64,000 nucleotides of DNA from Diphasiastrum complanatum. Taxonomy: Eukaryota; Streptophyta; Lycopodiopsida; Lycopodiales; Lycopodiaceae. Made by a program: the position numbers and the translations under genes. Each line of letters begins with the position of its first letter. The first letter of the stretch is position 1. The stretch is taken from NCBI GenBank assembly GCA_029204225.1, contig CM055095.1, forward strand, positions 70,715,957 through 70,779,956. The letters run 5' to 3'. This document shows positions 36,420 to 47,830 of the stretch, one piece after another. Under the pieces are notes generated by a model. That model worked only from the letters and a program-made list of their open reading frames with translations, ran no database searches and was not told the DNA's origin.

Positions 36420-39400
36420 TTTTATGTGAACGGCCAGGATTGGCTTGTAAAGGACCTGAAGGCCATTGAAGGACTCAAAATGGACTCTCCCATGTTTGCC
36501 ATCCCAAAATTGCTTAAAACTAGAATTGTAAGCTAAAAACAGTATGTCGAGGCCAACTGTGATGTCAGAAGTTGAAAATAATGACCTTCTATTTTTCCTT
36601 ACCAGGCCACCTGCCCCTTTTCTGCCAAAATGAAAGCCAAATCGGTGTCGCCTTCCAAAATGCACTTTGTCACCAACTCCCAACTACGTGCCCAAAAAAT
36701 GGTGAAGTCACTTTTGGTGCACTCCAAACACTTTATCTGTTACAATCACTCTATTTTATGGTACCGTACTTGCAGGTACAGTCCGGGTGCCCTTCGGTTG
36801 GAGGTTATAGCCTTTCGTTTGGGTCAAAACGGATAAAGGACCCAAAAATAGGAACTTCTCTTGTTTTTGAACTGTTTCTTCTTATTGAAGTAACTTCAAA
36901 CTTCACTTGTGAAGGGACCCAACTCCAATTTCAAACTGAAAAGTTTTAATGAAGTTGAATGGCCAAACTAGACTATGTATATAGAGGTGGATCTCCATGA
37001 GCTTGGCATTCATTCTCTGCAGGAGAATGAAGAGCTCTTCCACTAGTCGTCAGGTCAGGATGAGTATCTAGGCCTCAAGATGTAGGTAGGCGAGGGTCGA
37101 GGTTAAGGCATGGTGGTATGGGACACCATGGCTTACATGAGATCCGAGCTTGCTTGATGGTGGCATGTAGCTCCAGTGCATGGGGGTGAGGTGGCAGTAC
37201 CTCTATGGTTGGGTGGTAACGTAGCGTTCGTCACCTGTTTGTGCTTTAGTAATGACCGACATGACGATGGGGATTCTAACAGTATGTAACTAGACAAATG
37301 CTACGTATGTTGATGGGATATAGTTTTTTTGCTCTCCTATTTATTGATGATGTATGTCTAATCAAGGTGCCTAACCCATTGATATTTTTGAGCCCATGAC
37401 TTTTTTTTTTCACACTATGATATGTTTTGGGTATCCAAATTTTCTCATTGAATTAAACTTTATCACATTCATTCCCACAAAAGAGGTCATTGGTGTTTAT
37501 GTGCGACAAGTAAAACTTTTCAAAACATGGAATTGATCTCAGTAACATCCATGGCATATGCTTCTTCCTATAGTACCAAGCATAATAAATGAAGATCACT
37601 TCTCTTTGAGGTGAAGCACTTTATTTGGAAGGGTTCAAAACAACTTTATAACAACTTTTTTTTTAATTTCCTTTTTCAAATCTTCCTAGATCTCCACGTA
37701 TGCAATAATGAGGATGATGTTGTTCGCCAAATGGTCACTTTGAGTTTAGAAACCTTTATAAAATATGGGTTCAAAGAACACAAGTTTCTTCAATATGCTA
37801 CAAACTTTCTTGATGAGGAGTTCCTTAGAGTGAGATTCAACACAAAAGCTACAAGGAACATTTTTTTGTAGGTAAACTAATAAGGGGTGGGGCAAGCATA
37901 ACCACTCTAGGTATGTCTACCATGACACTTTGTGTGGTTTTATCCTACTTTGAGATATATTGGGTGGGAATCACACACACACACACACACACATGTATTG
38001 CTTTATTATATAACTAAACTTCAATTGTCATTTGAATTTATGATAGTAAAATAAAATCTATCGGTTTGTCTAAGCTATATAAAAATGGTCTTTGGTAGCT
38101 GTTGCTCATAACCAGGACTTGTTGGTGAGTTTTGAGCTTATATAAGTATAAACTGAAATGTACAAGAGATGCCAAGAGAAGAAGTGGCCTATTCTATTTT
38201 TTAAATGTTTATATTGTACTATTATGCATAGCAAAGGAGGGATCTCTTTAAACGTGGTCATTTTATCACTCAAAAGCATCACACTTTCAGCATTGAATAT
38301 ACCACACATATGTATACATGGTTGAAATTCTCAAAATCATGAAAATCAAAATAAATTTCAAATTAACAATTACAAAAGACCATATGAACAAAAAGGAACA
38401 TGAAAAGACTATTATTGAATTATAAGTACATCATTCTACTCTTCCACTACGGAATATCTATTACAGCTAACATTCATCCATTACTTCATAGTGTAGAGAC
38501 ATGGGTCCATGCATTACATAAATCCACTTGCGTATACTTTATACATATGTATACATATATTCTCATATCTATATGCATGTGTGTATGCACACACATGTTA
38601 AATATCATATGATTTTATATCCTGATATGTTTTCAAGTTGTCTTATAAATGTTGCTTAAACAAAGGAAGGCATGACACATGGGGGAAGGAGGGTGCATAT
38701 GTGATGCTACATGCAAGGAATATTTTGCAATTGTTTCTACTAGTTGCAAAATGGATACAACACCAGCATGTCATGAGTAGTTCATTAGCCAATGCTCTTG
38801 CATGGTGCGATATCAAGGCATATGAGTCCCTCCTATGAAAAATTGCCTATATTGGCAAATCTAGCTATGTTAAATAATGTAAATATGTACATTAGTAGGT
38901 CCCACACATGTGAGGCCATGGAGCCACGCGGGAAATCTATACTAGAGTTATTGTAGGTTAGATCATGTCTAAAAAGTGGGTCAATTTTGGTAGTAATTCC
39001 TTCCTTATAGGACATAATTCCTAGATTTATGGAGTAGGTTGACCAACTAGCCACCAATTTGGCAAGACTCTAGGGATGAGGCTAGAATGGAAAATTAGGG
39101 CAAGAAAGCTCAATCAAATTCCTTATTACATGCTGGAAATTCACCTAACTCGATGTGAGGAAGTAGCTTTCTATATGTCCAATCCACCATAGTGAACACT
39201 TGCATTATTTGTGAGAGCTCATTGGCAAAACTCGAGTTCGACACTATTATGTACTTTGAATGTTTTTGGATCTAAGGAAGAACAAAGTGGTTTTCACTTC
39301 ATTTTCGAGCTACTAGCCATACTGAGTATTGTTTCACATGTGTGTGTGGTGTACATCTCTTTAGTGATCTTATTCTTGGTCTTTACTGATCCCAAAAAAC

Positions 39401-41030
39401 AAGAAATGCTCCTACTAGTTGACAAATTCCAAAATCTACTGTTAAAAGTGAAAGGAATTGTGACCCTAAAAACTGATTGATTTCAACTCAATAAGATCAT
39501 TCACTTTGCAAGTGATTTCCATTTGATCAATAACCAACGAATTTGGACAAATTTAAAACATCCATGGTTACTTCAAATTTTACGTAAACTGGGATTTTCA
39601 AATTTCGTTCGATATGGACCTAAACCGTGAAAATTGATCTAAAGCATTGACTTAGCAGTTTCACAATTACCATCACATTCGGAAAGGAATCCGAGACATC
39701 CGATATGCATCAGACATGACATGCAGTGATTTTAAAAAAAATCAAATTTTTTTAGTAAATTGCCTACTCAACTGGGAAATCAGCTTTTTGAACTAGAATT
39801 GTTAAAAATAGCTTCATGCATGAAATTTTCTCAGATCAATCTATTGGACACTTATGTACCATGTATCCAAACATGCATTCAGGTCTATCCATACATTTTC
39901 ATCAATAGAAAAGCGCTACACTGGTTACATGCATGCATGCATCAGAACATTACAAAAAATTTGCAAATTGCCAAACTTTTGATAGCCATAACTTTATCTA
40001 CAGGACACTAAATTGGTAGCTGTAAAGCACAGTACGAAGGGAGAGTAGGTCTAAAATGCCCTTGCCACATCACCCTACCACCTAGGCCTCACACGTGGGA
40101 GTTGTAACTGATCAAAAAACAAGTAGGAGGGTGCACTTTCCAAGGAGGTATCTTAAAAACCCATCTCCAACCCAATATGCATTCAACCAGAGGTTAGAAT
40201 CATTCTTCTAAGGTATTAGAGAGGCATAGAGGCTTCTATCAAGTCCAACAAGTGATCATAGGCTCAAATCATGCAAAAAATGCATTTTTGGACTCCTTCA
40301 ACAAGCAAAACTTCAATATAATGGTGCCTAAGCCTCACATGATCAAATTGGATGCATGATGGCTTAAATCAAAGGAATCCCATCATAGATTTAAGCTTTT
40401 GATAAGATCCAACAGGTTTAGACCACCATTTAATAGGTATTCATGCTCAAAAGTCTTCAAAAATACACTATTTTTGGACATTTTAAAACTCTTAATGGTA
40501 TCCTATCCTAACCAAACTTCATGAAAGCCTTAGGAAAGCTTCATTACATCTCTGAAAACATTCATGCACAAAATTAGCAATTAATTTTATGAAAATCCCC
40601 AAAATTAGTCCAAAAACCATCAAAAAACCATGTTTTTGGACCAATTTTGACCAAAATTTGTGGATCAAATCCACAATTGAGTGCAATCAGACCCAAGTCC
40701 CTAAAAATCCATTACATTCAAGCACTAAAAGTTCTAATTTTAGTCAATTATGGATGGTATATTCCAGATCTCACCCAAAGCCCCCAAATTTGATCCAAAA
40801 TCACCATCTTAGCATCCTTTTGAATTTTCAACCGGCATGCAATCATTAGATACAATCCATAATAACTTTAAAACAGCAAGTAAAATCTGAAAAACATACT
40901 AGATCAGTAGCAATAATAAATTCCAAGCCAAAATTTTCAATTCTAGGTGAAAAATCACAAAATAGCGTAAACAATCCATTGATTTCCATCAAAATCTATG
41001 GAGATCAATAGGTTGAATCAAGCATGTAAA
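36420..41030. other. Intergenic, nothing named; shared dispersed repeat
   Basis: No recognisable gene. A (CA)n run lies at 37975-37992. 38060-38300 repeats phrases of 28780-29060. 40080-41030 is unusually rich in CCAAAA-type words and lies just upstream of a copia primer-binding site, so part of it may be an LTR. Confidence 0.4.
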
Positions 41031-41034
41031 AACA

Positions 41035-41526
41035 TGGTATTAGAGCCTACCTAAGATTGATTTGCATCTATCAAGTGTGATGTGATTTTGGCTTGAAATC
41101 TAGTTTTGGACGGCGTAGTTGCATCTCAATCTCTATCATAGGGATGTTTTGATCAAGGGGGGTCTAAATCCAAGAAGTACAAAGGTAGAAGAAAGGGGCA
41201 AGAATGGCCCTTCACTGCATCAAAATGAATGTCCCAATTAAGTATTGAGAGACATTAGTGGTTGTACATCGGCCAAGGAGGCTTGGGACAGCCTCAAAAT
41301 CATCTATGAGGCCAAGAACTCTTCTAGATTGCTCACTCTTAGGAACCAAATCTTCCAAAGCTATCAAAAGAGTGATGAGAGTGTCTCAAATTTTGTCATG
41401 AGAGTAAAGGATCTTCATAAAGATCTTGCATGCATAGGTGATCATTTTAATCAAAGTGAATCCATTCAAGTCATCCTTAATGGAAAGATGAGTTTGCATT
41501 GTCCAATCCTATGCAATCAAGGAGGA
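41035..41526 (+). pseudogene. copia primer-binding site and gag fragment
   Basis: TGGTATTAGAGCC (41035-41047) matches the initiator-Met tRNA primer site with one change. A gag frame (41245 onward) follows, with TSAKEAWDSLKIIYEAKN, SNFVMRVKDLHKDLACIGD and VILNG. A one-base shift then leads to IVQSYAIKED, where MITE copy A is inserted. It belongs to the same gag family as 33944-34213. Confidence 0.75.
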
Positions 41527-41902
41527 CATTAGAGGATTTCTAAATCCAAAAAAAAACCTTTGTAAAGATTCTTTTTATATTTTTTCTCAAATTTTTTTTA
41601 CACATGGACCATTCAAAACACTCAAATTTGAAATCTACGTAACGTAACTTTTTGAGTCAACATTTTGATTCCACACTAAAAATGACATAACGTTTTAGTG
41701 GTAAGTCCGAATTTAGCAGAGTTTGGTGCATTGGAAAGCGCTTGACAAGGGCTTTCCGATGATATGTTACATGACATACTTCTGAGCTACAATTGAAAAG
41801 TTATGGCAAGTCAAAAGTATTAGTGTTATAATATTTTAATAATATAAACTACATCTTGCACGAATTCTTAAAGGGTCTTTTTAGCTCAAAGCTCCTCTAA
41901 TG
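41527..41902 (+). mobile_element. MITE-like inverted-repeat element, copy A
   Basis: 376 bp from CATTAGAGGAT to CTCCTCTAATG, inserted at the end of copia gag. About 40-bp imperfect inverted ends. Internal landmarks shared with B and C include ATCTACGTAACGTAACTTTT, TTGGTGCATTGGAAAGCGC and TTATGGCAAGTCAAAAGTAT. Confidence 0.8.
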
Positions 41903-42479
41903 GCTTCCAAGTTTGGAGGCACTTCAAGAAGTTCTCATTAGCTCGTATGCTTGTATCTCAATCTAGATTGATCTATGTGCAATCACACACATCTTAGGAA
42001 GATCACTTAGGAAGATCACTGAGGAAGATCATTCACATTGTTTGAGAAGTCTTAACACGTGTGAAAATTACACATTCTACAAGCAATTTTAATGTCGATT
42101 TTTCCTAATAGTCAGGTTTTACATGCCGGTTCTTTACAGTTTTGTAAAAATAAATTACAATATTAGGCCAATTTTCCATGTGGAAATATCGGCTAACACG
42201 TGTGCAAATTTTGTCTCCAAATTCTAGTAAGTAGATTAAAAAATTGTAGTAGGATCATAAAGATCCACTTTCTACACTTGAAAATGATTGATTTGAGATA
42301 GAAACCACTCCAACTCCAATGGGAAGTTTGCTTACTTTAGTGGATTGTATTTTGCTACAGATTGTAGTCTATTTAGGTGTTTGTGTATGAGTTCAATCTA
42401 CATCTCCGGTTTATAGAATTGATGGCGCCCTCAAATACTCCACTAGATTTAGCAAAAACTCCAAATTTGCAACATCAAA

Positions 42480-42490
42480 CTCTGATACCA
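42480..42490 (-). other. copia primer-binding-site-like motif, minus strand
   Basis: Minus-strand TGGTATCAGAG preceded by CA. It suggests an LTR boundary at 42489-42491 with the LTR on the higher-coordinate side. The LTR itself is broken by MITE copy B and is not delimited. The surrounding 41903-42569 is otherwise featureless. Confidence 0.4.
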
Positions 42491-42569
42491 TGTGAAAAAA
42501 TCAAATCCAAACATGCTTAATGGGTCAACAAGATCTACAAGTAAATTTGGTTGCACATCTAATTTCATC

Positions 42570-42947
42570 CATTAGAGGAGTTCTAAATCCAAAAAAGACC
42601 CTTTGTAAAGATTCATTTTATATTTTTTTTTCAATTTTTCCTTACACATGGACCAGTCAAAACACTCAAATTTGAAATCTACGTAACGTAACTTTTTGAG
42701 TCCACATTTTCATTCCGCACTAAAACTGGCATAATTTTTAGTGGTAAGTCCAAATCTAGCGGAGTTTGGTGCATTGGAAAGCGCTCGACAAGGGCTTTCC
42801 AATGATATGTTAGATGACATAATTTTAAGCTACGATTAAAAAGTTATGGCAAGTCAAAAGTATTAGTCTTATAATATTTTAATAATATAAACTACATCTT
42901 GCACGGATTCTTAAAGGGTCTTTTTGGAGCTCAAAACTCCTCTAATG
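42570..42947 (+). mobile_element. MITE-like inverted-repeat element, copy B (best preserved ends)
   Basis: 378 bp. The left end CATTAGAGGAGTTCTAAATC and the right end GAGCTCAAAACTCCTCTAATG (read outward) are inverted repeats, extending through AAGACCCTTT. Very similar to copy A. No transposase coding capacity. Confidence 0.8.
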
Positions 42948-43385
42948 AACAAGCTAGTAAACATGCATCTAACATGCTAGAATACGAAAAACTCATTTGA
43001 ATAAGATCTTCATCATTTTCAAAGATAATGATGTCATCGACGTACAATACAACTAGAGCAATACAATTATTATTCATGAAAACATATATGGGATCAAAAC
43101 TGGTTCTCACGAACTTGTAAGAGAGAAAGTATTTGTTGATGTGTCTATACCATGCTCGTGGTGCTTGCTTAAGGCTATAAAGTCCGTTTTGTAAATCCCA
43201 CACTTTATCTTCAAGACCTTCAACAAAAAAGCCTTGTGGTTGGACCATGTATACCTCCTCTTCCAAGTTCCACGTTGCATTCAAAAATGTAGACTTCACA
43301 TCCATTTGGTGGATCTTCCACCCAAAGTAGGATGCCAATGCAACAATAATACTAGCGTAGTCCACTTTACTATAGGAGCAAACTG
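42948..43385 (-). pseudogene. copia reverse transcriptase fragment
   Basis: The frame reads KVDYASIIVALASYFGW, IHQMDVKSTFLN, LYSLKQAPRAWYRHINKYF and VVLYVDDIIIFENDEDL, giving RT motifs including the YVDD catalytic pair. It is cut on the amino side at the end of an LTR (43386) and on the carboxy side shortly before MITE copy B. Confidence 0.85.
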
Positions 43386-43731
43386 TGAAGGATTTCAGAT
43401 CAATGATGATCCAATCCACAAAAAAGATCTTGGGTTACAAAAGAAGCTGTAACTCTACCAATTTCACCAATGTAGAAAAATCAGCATCTATACACAAAAT
43501 GAGATGCAAACTCTAATAGAACTCGATCAAACATGAATAAAAAGATAAAGTGTTGTTGTTGTCCATACAAAACCAGCAAGCTACTGTATTTCACAGGTGT
43601 GGATCCAAAAATAGCAAATATAGATCATTCTATACATAGAATTGCATGCAATCACAACTATAGTGCACCAATGGATAGTAGAGCCCAAGAGAACCATGTA
43701 TAAGCATGAAATGAGATAGAGAAGAGAGAAG
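43386..43731 (-). repeat. LTR fragment fused to RT
   Basis: The minus strand is closely similar to 59670-60000. Shared blocks include GTGATTGCATGCAATTCTAT, ATGATCTATATTTG, TTGATCAAGTTCTATTAGAG-like text and GATTGGATCATCATTGAT. The similarity stops exactly at CCTTCA, the LTR 3' end in the other copy. The outer side is cut by a MITE-type end at 43732. Confidence 0.7.
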
Positions 43732-43790
43732 CATTAGAGGAGTTCTCAATATAAAAAAGATCTAGACCCTTTAAGGAATGCCATGTAGGA
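43732..43790 (+). mobile_element. MITE-like end, copy E (partial)
   Basis: CATTAGAGGAGTTCTCAATA then GACCCTTTAAGGAAT resembles the family's terminal inverted repeat. No matching far end was found, so it is truncated or a fragment. Confidence 0.5.
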
Positions 43791-43902
43791 TAAAGAAAAA
43801 ATCAAAATAAAAAAAAACAATATTGCTTCTTTGCTTGCCCCCACCACTCCCGAGGCCTCCCTAACTCCCAATGATCTAACCATAGTGTCTACAGTCACAG
43901 TT

Positions 43903-44112
43903 ATGAATATGCATTCCCTCCACTGGAATGAAAATTTGAGTGCCATTTCCAAATATGAACGCCATGTTCACATTGGACTGAAAATATGAGTGCCATCTCT
44001 AAAATGGATGAATATGCATTCCCTCAACATGAATGAAAATATGAGCACCATCTCCAAATATGAACGTCATCTCCACATTGGACTGAAAATACGAGCGCCA
44101 TCTCCAAATTTG
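43903..44112. repeat. 105-bp tandem repeat, two copies
   Basis: Units starting ATGAATATGCATTCCCTC lie at 43903 and 44008. Inside each unit, shorter GAATGAAAAT.TGAG.GCCAT and GGACTGAAAATA.GAG.GCCAT modules repeat, so it is a nested satellite-like array. Confidence 0.8.
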
Positions 44113-44149
44113 AATCAAACAAAGTATATAATATAATAAAAGATAAGTA

Positions 44150-45140
44150 CTTTGTTTTGTTTTGTTTTGTACTATTTTGTTTTGTCTTGTTTTTCTTTAT
44201 GACGACATTGTATGATCTACATTTGGATATCCCTAATGATTTGGCACCTATACAAAGACGAGGAGGCAAAGAAATTCCAATATCTGCTGATGATCATTCC
44301 CGCTATAGGGCAGAAGGAAAGAAAAACTTGGATTTGTGGATAGACGGAACATTGTATCCTCAAGATCCTAGCACACTGACTCATTCCACATTCACTTCAA
44401 TAACTCATCTAGTAACATGGATATGCAATTGGGCATACTGGATTACTAGGATATTGTGAGAGATTGCAAAACTATGGAAATCAATTTTCTATGAAAAAAA
44501 TTCACTTTTGCTGAATTCACACATGTGGGACACCCTACACATGTATTTTTTATCTCCTAAGCACAATAACACCATAAAGATCAGACTAGCAATGGTTGTC
44601 AATAGGAAAGTTGATCATACAAGCAATATTATTGTGTTACAAGCAAGATCTGTCAACAAAACATAAGACAAAGCATCATAAATGCCTCTATTCGGCTAGA
44701 GAGAGAAAATAGAAAGTACAAAACTCGTGGAGAGAGAGAGGGCACAAAGAGCTTGTCTCCAAATTTGCATTACACACAAATTTCATCATATCCTCAATGA
44801 GAGTACATCATATATATATAGATCCATGGACTCTTCTCCTACTTTGAGTTGAATTGGAGTTGTGGATCCACCTCTCAAGCTATCTAGACTTATCCAAGCC
44901 ACCTCACTATGTCTAATTGTGCCACATAGTCTTTTCATGCATTAAATGTGGCATGTAAAGTACAAATGGCAATTCCTATGGTAGCTCGAGTTTCTACTTC
45001 TACCTACCTTGAATATTTTATTCTAATATGGGTCTTTACTAAGCCAAAAGAGCTCAATTCATCTTTGGCATTTTTAGGACCCATACTCACAACATTAGAT
45101 AGATTTTTCAATATTTTGACACCTTTTAGAATGTGAGTTG
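44150..45140. other. Spacer with short frames, unassigned
   Basis: A GTTTT-type simple repeat (44157-44190) precedes an 80-codon plus-strand frame (MTTLYDLHLDIPND..., to 44459) of unknown nature. It could belong to the element starting at 45.15 kb. 44690-44740 contains a GAGA-rich patch and 44811-44822 a TATATATATATA-type stretch. Confidence 0.3.
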
Positions 45141-45149
45141 ATACGCATA

Positions 45150-47137
45150 TCCTCTTTTATCAAAAAAGAGATTGTCGTGTCCAAAAGACTTTAGAGGACA
45201 ATGAACAACTTAAAAGAAATAATGAATCATTACAGAAGATAGCGTTCGAAATCAAATCAGAACTAGATCAAATGCAATCAATCTTACAATGTATTCGTAT
45301 GGAAAACTTACACTGAAGGATGTGAAAGAGGCTAAAAAGGAGGAGGCTAGGAATAAGAAGTGAAAACGACAAAATTGCAAGGATATTCAGACCCTTTCAA
45401 AAGGAGGTTATCGAAATAGGAGAATTCGAACATTCAAGAGCATACACTGATTTTTTGTAACTTGATTAATGACATATGATTTTATTTCAACTACTGTGCT
45501 GTTCTGCTCACTATTTGATTTTTTTGCAGATCTACATTAGTAGCTAATCAGACTATAAAGGACAATGCTTCAATTGGAATGTCGTTGGGCTCAATAATGA
45601 TAGGCAAATCCACTGAGTGTATTATGATGTATGAAACTGATGGAAGATCAATATCTTATAACTCATCAAACAACTTCTTTGTTCACCTAAATCACTTGCT
45701 AACATACATGGTAACATTTTATGATATAACCTTAGAAAAGGTGAATGGTAAAATAATCATAGTACTTAAGTTAGATGAGTCAGAGATTGTGAAAGGGCAG
45801 AAGATGGAGGGAGTTAGTATAACTCTCATGAATGTTGCACTATCACAAACAGTGGACCAAGGAGATTTCAGATTCAGTGTCTAGTCCAAAAATGATATAT
45901 GGTGGTTGGCAGCTTTTCAGGTTATTTTACTCATTATTAGATTAGATTCAATAGATAGTAAGAACTCTTATTTAAGTAAGTTGGTTTTATTCTTTGGACA
46001 GGTACTGGAGGAGAACCATGATATATTATCATGGATGTTTTGTAGAACATCTTACCCTAGGTCATCAAGGACCATATGGACGGAGGATTTCTCAATGTTC
46101 CAAGAGTTGGAGACTTCAATGTTGAATGGCACTTAGCAGGTGATTCAAGAACATTGAAATGTCGCTCATGGCTGCTACATCTAAACATCCTTGTTTATAC
46201 TAAATTGAAAATGGCAAGAGATTTAACTAGAAGTACATGAATAACTAGAGAAAATGCAGATCCAAACTAGAAGCCAGTATTGCCTATTCCCTTGAAAAAT
46301 GTACATGTCTGCACTCTTCATGCAGAAGTTAGGATAATAGAGAAGCTCGTTTATTTTCATATACTTTTTGCGTGGAATAGTAAGTTAACATCATTAGCGA
46401 AGGAAGCTATTTGTCGATTAGAAGATGTGTTATCAAAAGTAGGACTTCATAAAGGACATGTCAAAATACAGAAAGATGAAAAGCTTTATGGAAAGTTAGA
46501 AAATATGCCTACTAAGCCAAGCATCGGAGGAGCAAAGACATGTCGATTCCTATCAAACCATACTGGTAAGGCTTCTAAAATTCAACATTCAATCTGGAAA
46601 GATATTGTTGCTGCCACTCAAGACTCAGGGGTGATCGACAAATCAAGATTATTGAAAGTTGATGTATGGAGGAAGCTTGACAGTATGATTGAAATATTAA
46701 GAAAAGACAAATTTCTTGATATTGATAAGAGAGTGCTACAAAAGACTTGTGTCGAATTTGTTGATGCAGTATCAAAAGCCTGGGGAGAAGATCACATCAC
46801 TCATTACATGGTTAGTATGCATGCTCAGAGCAATTTTCAATTCAAGTATGTATTTTGATCCAAGCATAAGACTGACATTACGATTTTGACATGTGCAGCA
46901 CATACTAAGAGATCATACATCATTTTTTGCAAACACATATGGAAGCCTAAGTGTCTGGTCATCACAAGGGATGGATAAGTCACATTGGCAAGCACGGGCA
47001 ACATTTTATCGAAATACCGTCATGGAGGAACAAATGATAAACGAAGCTTATTTGCCAATTATTTCAAATTCGACAGATCACCAAATCTTCAAATTACAAC
47101 AAATTTAAAAAAGCTTGCAAATTCATTGAGCAGCTAA
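45150..47137 (+). pseudogene. Decayed multi-exon transposase-like gene of unassigned family, copy 1
   Basis: Pieces in order: a coiled-coil region (45165-45310, LEDNEQLKRNNESLQKIAFE); an exon 45530-45920 with acceptor TTTTTTTGCAG (STLVANQTIKD..., SSNNFFVHLNHLLTYMVTFY, MEGVSITLMN); an exon from 46002 (VLEENHDILSWMF, then after a shift NVPRVGDFNVEWHLAGD); a frame 46280-46810 (VHVCTLHAEVRIIEKLV, ending GEDHITHYM); and a last exon 46899-47137 (HILRDHTSFF, YGSLSVWSSQGMDKSHWQAR, then after one lost base RHGGTNDKR). A stop replaces the codon after FSV (45882), and a CLY-C-like pair near 46197 is lost to a stop. The domain order looks like transposase-like proteins I have met only as uncharacterised families. 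I cannot give a superfamily. Confidence 0.6.
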
Positions 47138-47220
47138 GAAGCTTAAAATTCAGAGCTACAAAGATGCTACAAATGTAAATTGTATTCATAATATTCAATA
47201 TATACAAAGTTTCATTTAGA

Positions 47221-47830
47221 TGGATCTGATATTTCATCTTGTCCCCAACTCATCAGAAGGCAAATTTCGTCCATGATCACGAACATTTGCCATAGCCCAC
47301 GTCAAACATTCCTCACTAGTCAAAATACCCTCTTCATCATCATAGTCAATTGCCGGCACCAAGTCTTCGGTTTCAAAATCAACAATGTCAGAGAACTCAG
47401 AAATGGTGCTTGACAATAGACAAAGCACCTCATCCTCCCGATAATCGAAAAAAACACATAGATCTGCTATTGTGATATACACATCTTCGTTTATATAATA
47501 TTTCGACAAATCAAAAAAGCATTTGGAATGTACATCAGCATTTTTTCCTCGATATTGGCATTAGAGCCAATGAAAGCATCCCTCAGCTTATCAGTATCTA
47601 CACTCAAATAGTCAGTGTCTTTATCAGGAGTATCAACCAAGAAATGATTGATATCCTTTATGGAATGTTGAAATGAAGAATCATTACGAAAGTCAACTAT
47701 AGCTAGTTTAAAAAAACGACTTGGGTTAATGGCACAATCATCATCCTCAACTCGTTGCCAACGAAAAAGGCTGATCTACAAGTTTTTTTGTCGACGCATT
47801 AGTGAACTTTTGTTAGAAAATGTACTTTGA
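47221..47830 (-). pseudogene. Convergent ORF of unknown function, one frameshift
   Basis: An open frame from about 47772 (after acceptor-like AAACTTGTAG) to 47500 reads FRWQRVEDDDCAINPSRFFK, SIKDINHFLVDTPDKDTDYL and ANIEEKMLMYIPNAF. It continues, shifted near a T-run at 47510, as NEDVYITIADLCVFFDYRED and ends DHGRNLPSDELGTR at 47234. About 180 codons in all, acidic, with no domain known to me. Its end lies under 100 bp from the stop of the facing transposase-like gene, which suggests a common element. Confidence 0.5.
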
